From a virus, in the IMG/VR virus record IMGVR_UViG_3300009431_000574, positions 1 through 20,653 of that record: a DNA stretch of 20,653 bases. One strand, written 5' to 3'. The position numbers were made by a program, and so were the translations under genes. Shown piece after piece: positions 6,308 to 12,390 of the stretch (position 1 is its first letter; each line of letters begins with the position of its first letter). Under the pieces are notes generated by a model that saw only the letters and a list, made by a program, of their open reading frames with translations, did no database searches and was not told the DNA's origin.

Positions 6308-8117
6308 CGAGATAAAAATTCATTGGGCAGTGGATATCAGTCCAGAACTAAAAGGTAATGGATATGGGTATAAATCCCATAGCAATAGCATGAAGGAATA
6401 TGTTTCCAAGATTGCTGATTTGACTCCTGATGCTGAGGACTCTGTGATAATAACAAGTCCTGAGTTTTATTATCATAGGATTCCAAACAAAGTAAACTGG
6501 CTTTTTACAATGTTTGAAGGCACAGAGCTTCCAGGTATTTATGCAAAATCCATCCAGAAAGCGGATTTCATTTTGACACCTTCAACCTGGGTGACTGAAT
6601 TGTTCAAAAAGTATTTTGATCCCAAGAGAATATTCACAGTACAGGAGGCAGCCTCAGAAGATTATACTTATCATGAAAGGAAATACCCACATTGGAGACC
6701 ATTCAGATATCTTTGGGTGGGTGCTCCAAATCCAAGAAAAGGGTGGAATGAGATTATGGCTGTCTGGGCTCAATTGTTTATGCATAATCCAGAGGTGGAA
6801 TTATATCTGAAGACCACAAAAGCTGAGAGTGGTAAACTTGGGGATGGAATATCAAGGATTAATTTGAGAGATCCAGATGAAAGGATAGTAGGGACAAAGC
6901 AGGGTAATATAATATTAGACAAGAGGGATATTCCAAAAAAGGAATTAATTGAACTTTATCACTCTGCTCATTGCTTTGTATTCCCAACGAGAGGAGAGGG
7001 CTTTGGACTTACACTTGCAGAAGCTATGCGAACAGGTCTGCCATGTATTTCAACTCTGTACTCAGGACTCACTGATTTTTTTGATGATAGTGTTGGTTAT
7101 AGCTTGCCTTATGAAATGGGCAAAGGGTCAATGACCTTCAAAGGTGGAAGAAAAGGAGAAAGAACTTATATCACAGAAATGGCTATGCCAGATGTAACAG
7201 CGTTATTTGATGCTATGGTTTATATAAAGGCAAATTATGATCAAGCTTTGGCAAAAGGAAAGTTAGCCAGTGAGTTGATAAGCCATTGCTTTACTTGGGA
7301 GAGATCGGCTGAGATATTGGTCAATGTAATAAAGGAGCATGGAGGATTGAAAAGGACTAATATCAAGCTGAAGGAAACAGAGTTGAAGAAAGTAAAAACC
7401 AAGAAAAAAGTAATCACTATGACAGCTTATAAGAGGCCGGAATATACAAAGAGGGTTTTGGATGGATTGAAGAACTGTGAAGGGATCAAGGAATTTGTAC
7501 TGATGCCTCATGTGGAGCCTGGGAATGAGGAAGTAATTGAGATGATCAAGGCTGTGGATTTTATGGAATGTGACTATTCAATCAATAATATAAGGTGGGA
7601 TATTAATGAGAACACTTTTAGGGCTTTGACTCATGGGTTCCAGGAATCAGATTTTGTGATCCATATAGAGGATGATACTGTGCCATCACCAGATTTCCTG
7701 GCTTATATGTACCAGATGAAAACTCTTTATGAAGTGGATAAGGATGTGTTGACAATATGTGCATATAACAAATATCCAATGGAGAAGATTGACCAGAAGG
7801 ATTACCATATGTGCTTCAGGAAAAAGTGGTTCACTCCCTGGGGATGGGGAACATGGAAGGACAGGTGGGAAAAGTTTATCGAGCCTGACTGGCACAAGAA
7901 TGGGGATAAACTTTCCTGGGATGAGTATATGAATCATGTTCTGAGGGGTGAAAAGGATGAGGTTAGACCGATGCTTGGGAGGACTCAGAACATTGGAGCA
8001 GAAGGTGGTAGGTTTGACAAAGATCATGCAAAGGATCAGTTCAACAAAGTGTGGGCAGGAGATGTGAAAATAGAATTTGCTGAATTTAAGGAAGTAGAAT
8101 ACAAGGAGGCAGAATAA
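6300..8117 (+). CDS. Bifunctional glycosyltransferase: GT-B (family 4-like) plus GT-A domain
   Basis: This 605-residue soluble protein joins two glycosyltransferase folds. Residues about 5-345 are GT-B: 'YLWVGAPNPRKGWNEIM' (137-153) is the linker/start of the second Rossmann half, and 'RGEGFGLTLAEAM' (231-243) holds the EX7E pair E233/E241 that binds the donor. A lysine-rich linker (about 350-370) leads to a GT-A domain, with 'KKVITMTAYKRPEYTKRVLD' (369-388), the metal-binding 'HIEDDTVPSPDF' (455-466) and 'FTPWGWGTWKDRW' (511-523). The GT-A half resembles GNT-I-like and other EDD-type transferases and the smaller EDD proteins in this cassette. Start GTG 6300 is supported by AAAGGA at 6289-6294. 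Such fusions usually add two sugars in succession to one glycan. It is the last cassette gene, and its stop overlaps the neck gene start as TAATG. Confidence 0.85.
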   Translation: MSNEIKIHWAVDISPELKGNGYGYKSHSNSMKEYVSKIADLTPDAEDSVIITSPEFYYHRIPNKVNWLFTMFEGTELPGIYAKSIQKADFILTPSTWVTELFKKYFDPKRIFTVQEAASEDYTYHERKYPHWRPFRYLWVGAPNPRKGWNEIMAVWAQLFMHNPEVELYLKTTKAESGKLGDGISRINLRDPDERIVGTKQGNIILDKRDIPKKELIELYHSAHCFVFPTRGEGFGLTLAEAMRTGLPCISTLYSGLTDFFDDSVGYSLPYEMGKGSMTFKGGRKGERTYITEMAMPDVTALFDAMVYIKANYDQALAKGKLASELISHCFTWERSAEILVNVIKEHGGLKRTNIKLKETELKKVKTKKKVITMTAYKRPEYTKRVLDGLKNCEGIKEFVLMPHVEPGNEEVIEMIKAVDFMECDYSINNIRWDINENTFRALTHGFQESDFVIHIEDDTVPSPDFLAYMYQMKTLYEVDKDVLTICAYNKYPMEKIDQKDYHMCFRKKWFTPWGWGTWKDRWEKFIEPDWHKNGDKLSWDEYMNHVLRGEKDEVRPMLGRTQNIGAEGGRFDKDHAKDQFNKVWAGDVKIEFAEFKEVEYKEAE

Positions 8118-8692
8118 TGGCTTTTATTGACAAAACTGATATTAAAAATGAGATTGATCCTAAGGAAGCTATTGGAACTACTTGGGACACTTATATAACT
8201 GCATTGGCCACATATGTATTATCTCTTTGGGATGAGTTGACAAACAGAACTTGGGCAAGTACCACCCATACGGAGTATTATAGTCCAAGGAAACACCAGT
8301 CACTTCTGATATTGAAGAATTGCCCCATTACGAGTATAACAAGTATTCATGATGATCCTGAAAGAGATTATGAAAGCGATACATTAATCAGCTCTGATGA
8401 TTATGGATATGGAGATGGGAAGTCCGGGATGGTGACTTATGATTCGGAGTTCTACGAAAGTATGTTTGGAGTGAAGATTGTTTATGTGGCTGGCTATACA
8501 GATACGAATGTACCAGCATGGTTGAAAAATGCTTTATCAAGACAAGGTGCTCATTGGTGGTTGCAATCAAAGGAGAAAGCCTGGAATATTGGAGGAAAAA
8601 CAGTGGGTGCAGGCACAATAAATTATAAGGATTTGAAAACTAATTTACTGCCTGACTTTGAATTATTAGTTGAAAGGAATATGTTAATATAA
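8117..8692 (+). CDS. Head-tail connector (HK97 gp6-like adaptor)
   Basis: This 191-residue protein is probably the ring protein docked under the portal that links head to tail. Features typical of the gp6-like family are a helical N-terminus (residues 8-45), a central beta segment with 'LLILKNCPITSITSI' (63-77), and the signature 'VYVAGYTDTNVPAWLKNAL' (122-140), followed by a C-terminal helix pair that in the family packs between subunits. Length is within the family's usual range. It begins at ATG 8117, overlapping the stop of the glycosyltransferase, and is followed by tail-completion and terminator genes in the standard order. Confidence 0.8.
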   Translation: MAFIDKTDIKNEIDPKEAIGTTWDTYITALATYVLSLWDELTNRTWASTTHTEYYSPRKHQSLLILKNCPITSITSIHDDPERDYESDTLISSDDYGYGDGKSGMVTYDSEFYESMFGVKIVYVAGYTDTNVPAWLKNALSRQGAHWWLQSKEKAWNIGGKTVGAGTINYKDLKTNLLPDFELLVERNMLI

Positions 8693-9153
8693 TGAAGTAC
8701 AAAATAGTCCCTGCTGGTTCTGAGAAGTGGATAGCCAGAGATTGGGAGAAATGGTATAAAGAATTTAGACAGGCACGAAATGAAGTTCCTAATCTACTGG
8801 CGAAACAACTTCATAAAGGATTAGAGTTTGCAAGGAGGAAAATCACCACTGAATACCTAACAGGCCCAAGACCGGAGAAGCTTGGTGTGGTGACTGGTAG
8901 ATTGAGATCAAGTATTCATTATAGGATAACAACAGTAAATAAAAGATTTATAAAGGGGGAGATTGGGACTGATGTATGGTATGGAAAGTTGCATGAAGAA
9001 GGTGGAGACTTTAAAATGGCAAGTGGCCCATTGGCAGGAGCAGTTCATAATTACCCAAAGAGACCATTTCTCAAGCCAGGGTTAGAAGATTCAGAAGATT
9101 ATATAAGCAAGTTATTTCAGAAGTTTGGAATGCATTTACAGAGGACTGGATAA
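8692..9153 (+). CDS. Tail-completion/neck protein (HK97 gp10-like)
   Basis: This 153-residue protein carries the hallmarks of the HK97 gp10-like family: 'VVTGRLRSSIHYRI' (66-79), a turn 'GTDVWYGKLHEEGG' (92-105), and 'YPKRPFLKPGLED' (121-133) near the C-terminus. Members act at the head-tail junction, as tail-completion or neck proteins. It lies between the gp6-like connector and the putative terminator, as expected. No separate head-closure gene is seen between the connector and this gene, so either this protein or an upstream one may cover that role. Start ATG 8692 overlaps the previous stop (TAATG). Confidence 0.78.
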   Translation: MKYKIVPAGSEKWIARDWEKWYKEFRQARNEVPNLLAKQLHKGLEFARRKITTEYLTGPRPEKLGVVTGRLRSSIHYRITTVNKRFIKGEIGTDVWYGKLHEEGGDFKMASGPLAGAVHNYPKRPFLKPGLEDSEDYISKLFQKFGMHLQRTG

Positions 9154-9587
9154 TGGCAGTTAAGAATGTAGAAAAATCAGTATATGATAGGATAGTTGAT
9201 GATCTTCAGGGGATTGATGGGACTGGTAACTTTAATTTTGATATAGGGAATGACTTTGTTTTTGATACTGAGTTCATTCCTCCAGAGCAGGCTACATCAG
9301 ACAGGGTTATTGTCATGGGATCACAAAGGCAACTTCCTGCTGATCCAAAATGGAGGACTGATTTTGAGCTTCCCATGAGGTGGGAGATTTGGGCCTATGT
9401 TCAGAACGTAGAAGACCCAGCAGGAGATGCAAATAAGATACTGTCTGATATAAGGGTGGCAATATTAGCAGATGAACAATTAAATGAATTGGTAACTGAT
9501 CTGACATTTGAATCAGAAATGGAAGTATTATTGGGGACTGGATACGTACGAGTTGTGATACATGCAGATGCCTTGCACCAAGCATAA
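9153..9587 (+). CDS. Putative tail terminator protein
   Basis: This 144-residue protein has the mixed alpha/beta pattern and size of tail terminators (lambda gpU-like). It has an N-terminal helix 'EKSVYDRIVDDLQ' (6-18), a central strand 'DFELPMRWEIWAYVQ' (55-69), a helix 'GDANKILSDIRVAILADEQL' (75-94), and closing strands ending in 'VRVVIHADALHQA'. The family is poorly conserved, so the call relies mainly on position: directly after the gp10-like protein and directly before the tail tube. In such phages the terminator forms a ring that caps the finished tail tube and joins it to the head. Start ATG 9153 overlaps the previous stop. Confidence 0.65.
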   Translation: MAVKNVEKSVYDRIVDDLQGIDGTGNFNFDIGNDFVFDTEFIPPEQATSDRVIVMGSQRQLPADPKWRTDFELPMRWEIWAYVQNVEDPAGDANKILSDIRVAILADEQLNELVTDLTFESEMEVLLGTGYVRVVIHADALHQA

Positions 9588-9599
9588 GGAGACAATGAA

Positions 9600-10643
9600 A
9601 TGAGAAAGTTTACTGCACGAGACGGAACATTACGAATATTCGATGGGGCCGAGAGAATAGCAAAAGGAGCACAGGCTAATATGTCTGTCTATGTTTGGGA
9701 TCAAAGTGGTCCCACATTTACTGACAAAACGGCTGAAGCCTATGCTGATGATACAAGTTATACAGGAAACTTTTGGGTAGATTCACCAGACAAAATATAT
9801 GTGGGCCAGACTACTCCTTTTGCCAGAATAAAATATTTACAAGGGGGAGGAGTGGATGCTATTGCTGCTGGGGCATTAGTTCCGAAATATTATAATGGCA
9901 CATCATTTACAGGAATTCCTGGATTTGAAGCTGCTCATGATGGAACAGCAGTGAGTGGGAATACACTGGCTCAGGATGGATATATACATTTCAATCCTCC
10001 TTATAATTGGGCAAAGGGTGGTGATGCCTCTTTGGATTCTACAATGTATTATATTGAGTTGGCTCCTACATCTTATCCTACTACAGAGCCAAGTGCTGAT
10101 ATATTGGCTCCTGTGGATGGACAATTCAGAGATGTGATATTTGCCAACATGGATTTTGCTGGGCCATTTGGCAGAGCTTTGACAGAAGAGCAATTGGTAT
10201 TGAATAGAGGGCAGATGGATTCTTATGGACATTATGTTCAAGGGTCAGATGATCCTGTCCATGCTCCTTTGCCAATATCATTTTCGTTTTTATTGGATGA
10301 TACTGTGAATTTGGATTATATCTTTGATGCTTTGATTTGTGCCAATCCTAATGATGGAGCAAATTGGACAGCTTCAGGAACTACCACAAAAGGAGATACA
10401 AAAAATGATGGTACAAATTCAAATCCTGCCTTTGCAAACTCATCTGAGAAAACAGTGGATATTCAGATGCTTTGGGCAACCGGAACAACTGGAGGGTATG
10501 ATCAGGGAGTGTCCTATTATGAAGTATATTTTCCAAGGGAACAACAGCAAATCGCTGAAAGTGATGAGGGAGTAATTATGACTTGCAATGGGTTGGTGTA
10601 TGGGGTAATTGAGAATATCCACTGGTTGGCAGATAGATACTAA
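9600..10643 (+). CDS. Putative major tail tube protein, long paralog with inserted domain
   Basis: This 347-residue protein matches the shorter protein at 10974-11561 at both ends. Residues 1-20 ('MRKFTARDGTLRIFDG') pair with 'MKFTKRNGAIRFVDG'. From about 178 to 335 the shared blocks include 'FGRALTEEQLVLNRGQMDS', 'HYVQGSDDP', 'APLPISFSFLLDD', 'NPAFANSS' and 'FPREQQQIAESDEGV'. Position after the terminator and before the chaperones suggests a tail tube subunit. Residues about 24-177 have no counterpart in the paralog: a Thr/Ser/Tyr-rich, apparently all-beta segment including 'KYYNGTSFTGIPGF', 'DGYIHFNPPYNW' and 'YYIELAPTSYP', probably displayed on the tail surface. Start ATG 9600 has AAGGAG at 9586-9591; an ATG at 9595 is stopped after two codons. 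It could instead be a tube-associated decoration protein. Confidence 0.65.
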   Translation: MRKFTARDGTLRIFDGAERIAKGAQANMSVYVWDQSGPTFTDKTAEAYADDTSYTGNFWVDSPDKIYVGQTTPFARIKYLQGGGVDAIAAGALVPKYYNGTSFTGIPGFEAAHDGTAVSGNTLAQDGYIHFNPPYNWAKGGDASLDSTMYYIELAPTSYPTTEPSADILAPVDGQFRDVIFANMDFAGPFGRALTEEQLVLNRGQMDSYGHYVQGSDDPVHAPLPISFSFLLDDTVNLDYIFDALICANPNDGANWTASGTTTKGDTKNDGTNSNPAFANSSEKTVDIQMLWATGTTGGYDQGVSYYEVYFPREQQQIAESDEGVIMTCNGLVYGVIENIHWLADRY

Positions 10644-10653
10644 GGAGGGTGAT

Positions 10654-10977
10654 ATGAAATTCTATGGAATAAATTTGAAAAGGACAAAAGGACCGATTGA
10701 GGTTGAGGCAGACGGATATCTTCATGCCAGAGAAGCTTTGGAATTTGAATTTGAAGATAGCTATCTTGTGTACAGGGAAGATGATGTCATGCCAGAAGTC
10801 AAGAAGTCAACAAGAAGAAGGAAACAAAAAGAGGAGGTATTTACTGAACCAGAAATTCCAGAAGAAACACTGGAAGAGCCTATAACAACTGAGGTTGAAG
10901 AATTACCAGAAATTGAAGAAGAATCTGAAATTGAAACCGATGACGAAACTGAAATAGAGAAAGGAGAAGAATTATGA
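10654..10977 (+). CDS. Small acidic protein between tail tube paralogs
   Basis: This 107-residue protein has a short folded-looking N-terminus (1-50, 'MKFYGINLKRTKGPIEVEAD' to 'YLVYRED'), a basic patch 'KKSTRRRKQKEE' near residue 50, and then a disordered, Glu/Thr/Ile-rich tail made of irregular 'EPEIPEE', 'EELPEIEEESEIE' units. I recognise no family. The start is ATG 10654, set by AAGGAGGGTGAT immediately upstream; the same frame is open from 10609 but that would overlap the previous gene. Its stop overlaps the next tube gene as ATGA. Placement between two tube paralogs suggests a role in tube assembly, such as chaperone or decoration, but that is only inference. Confidence 0.65.
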   Translation: MKFYGINLKRTKGPIEVEADGYLHAREALEFEFEDSYLVYREDDVMPEVKKSTRRRKQKEEVFTEPEIPEETLEEPITTEVEELPEIEEESEIETDDETEIEKGEEL

Positions 10978-11561
10978 AGTTTACCAAAAGAAATGGAGCG
11001 ATACGATTTGTGGATGGGACAAGCACCTCTTACTATTTGGACATAGATTTTGAGAACGCTGACCTTAATGCTCCCTTTGGCACACCACTGACCGAGGAAC
11101 TTTTGCACATGAATCGTGGGGTAATGGATTCAGATGCTCATTATGTCCAAGGGCCGGATGATCCAATGATGGCTCCTCTGCCCATGACATTATCTGTGAC
11201 ACTGACTGATGGTGCTCATACCCAGAATGTACTGGATTGGATCACTGCTTTGAATGATGGGGGAAGCACTACTGTCAATAGTAATACTGTTGCCACTACT
11301 GAATCAGATACCCAGAGAGATGGAAGCAATAACAATCCCGCTTTTGCCAATTCCAACAAGCTGACCTGTAATGTTGAAGCCCATTGGAACACTTCTGGGA
11401 CTGATCTGCATTTTATTTGGGCAGAGGTTTGTTTCCCAAGGGATCAGGTCCAGATTGCTGAGTCAGATGATGGTGTGAATATTACCTTGAATGGGATGAT
11501 CTATGGTACTATCACGTATAATTCAAGTGCTCTGAATGGTGACACTGATATCGAAGCTTAA
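10974..11561 (+). CDS. Putative major tail tube protein, short paralog
   Basis: This 195-residue protein has the expected size for a siphovirus tail tube subunit and lies just before the chaperone pair and tape measure gene. Predicted beta-rich blocks include 'YLDIDFENADLNAPFG' (21-36), 'LPMTLSVTLTDG' (69-80), 'LTCNVEAHWNT' (130-140) and 'ESDDGVNITLNGMIYGTITY' (163-182). It aligns by eye along its length with the outer parts of the 347-residue protein upstream, without that protein's internal insertion, so the two arose by duplication. Start ATG 10974 has AGGAG upstream and overlaps the acidic gene's stop. Which paralog is the main tube subunit cannot be told from sequence; this compact form is the better candidate. 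Confidence 0.68.
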   Translation: MKFTKRNGAIRFVDGTSTSYYLDIDFENADLNAPFGTPLTEELLHMNRGVMDSDAHYVQGPDDPMMAPLPMTLSVTLTDGAHTQNVLDWITALNDGGSTTVNSNTVATTESDTQRDGSNNNPAFANSNKLTCNVEAHWNTSGTDLHFIWAEVCFPRDQVQIAESDDGVNITLNGMIYGTITYNSSALNGDTDIEA

Positions 11562-11575
11562 AAAAGGAGAACAAG

Positions 11576-12115
11576 ATGGGTAAGAGAAAAGTATGGTCAA
11601 AATTTGTTGAGGGTGAAACCACTTTTGAATCAAAAGGTGTTTCAATTATTAAATTAACAAAGAGAGTTGGAGTGGAAGGAGATTCAGAAAATATTGATGA
11701 ATATATTGAAATTCCCATTACATCAATTGGAATGATGGAGGTTTGGGAGGAATTAGAAAGGGATATTCCCAAACCTCCTACCAGGAAAGTACAGGTGATA
11801 AAAGGTTCCCAGTTTGAAACAGAATATGGCTTTCCAGTTAATTCAATAGTACAAGTATTTGATGTAACTGATGAAAAGTATTTGAAAAAGTTTTCTGATT
11901 ATAAAAGTGATTTCCTTTGGAGAACAGTTATTCATGGAATAGATTTTGAATGGATAGATACTGAAGGAAATGAAATCACTGATCCGAAAAAGAAAACTGA
12001 ACTGTTGAAAAATTCTGGTATTACTGGATTTCATTTAGAGCAATTGAAAAATGATATCGCAAAGCTGACAACCGATGCAGAAGAGAGTGCAGATTTTTTG
12101 TCAAAAATGCCATAG
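11576..12115 (+). CDS. Tail assembly chaperone, gpG-like (zero-frame product)
   Basis: This 179-residue acidic protein lies between the tail tube and the tape measure gene, the slot of lambda gpG. It has an N-terminal beta-like part ('VWSKFVEGETTFESKGVS'), a middle 'FPVNSIVQVFDVTDEKYLKK' region, and a helical end 'FHLEQLKNDIAKLTTDAEES'. The family is barely conserved at sequence level; the decisive evidence is that its last codons contain a canonical -1 slippery heptamer leading into a second open frame. In lambda, G and its GT fusion hold the tape measure protein in solution while the tube polymerises and are absent from the finished virion. Start ATG 11576 has AAGGAG a few bases upstream. 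Confidence 0.75.
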   Translation: MGKRKVWSKFVEGETTFESKGVSIIKLTKRVGVEGDSENIDEYIEIPITSIGMMEVWEELERDIPKPPTRKVQVIKGSQFETEYGFPVNSIVQVFDVTDEKYLKKFSDYKSDFLWRTVIHGIDFEWIDTEGNEITDPKKKTELLKNSGITGFHLEQLKNDIAKLTTDAEESADFLSKMP

Positions 12116-12390
12116 GGTATACTGAAAAGGTTCAAAAGAAATTAGAAAAAAAGGGTGAATCTGTAAAGTATTTGTTTAATGAAATAAGTATAATAGAGGA
12201 ATTTAAGATTGATCCCTTTACTTATGATGAACTCCATAGATGGGATAAAAAATTACTTTATTATTATCTTCTTATGAAAAGATATTATGATGAAGTCAGT
12301 ATGGAGAAAATAAGAAAGGATTCAGATGTGGAAAGAAAGCAAGCTGAGATGGTGAAGAATGCTCCTAAAGTAGCGAGACGGAGAAAATAA
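11576..12390 (+). CDS. Tail assembly chaperone fusion, gpGT-like, by -1 frameshift
   Basis: Slippage at T_TTT_TTG (12094-12100) moves ribosomes into a frame that is open from 12055 to the TAA at 12388-12390. The fusion would be 271 residues, continuing after the slip as 'VKNAIGYTEKVQKKLEKKGE' and ending 'KNAPKVARRRK'. The added part is highly charged, helical and Lys-rich, as expected of the T domain that contacts the tail tube in lambda. The T frame has no ATG or strong ribosome site of its own before the helical region; a TTG at 12172 is a poor start, so the fusion is the likely product. The stop overlaps the tape measure ATG. Confidence 0.78.
12094..12120 (+). promoter_or_regulatory. Programmed -1 frameshift site: slippery heptamer and hairpin
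   Basis: The zero-frame codons GAT TTT TTG contain T_TTT_TTG, a canonical X_XXY_YYZ heptamer at 12094-12100. Six bases downstream, ATGCC (12107-12111) can pair with GGTAT (12116-12120) around a four-base loop, with one G-U pair, giving a short stem at the usual stimulator distance. The zero-frame stop TAG (12113-12115) lies in that hairpin. The slip direction (-1) is exactly the one needed to enter the downstream T frame. Confidence 0.8.

Noticed and set aside
10609-10653. Fifteen-residue upstream extension of the acidic protein
   Set aside because: AAGGAGGGTGAT directly before ATG 10654 is a strong ribosome site, and the extension lies inside the tube gene.
12172-12390. Independent small gene starting at TTG 12172
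   Set aside because: The frame is open well upstream of this TTG, no good ribosome site precedes it, and the slippery heptamer in the right phase explains its expression as the T part of a chaperone fusion.
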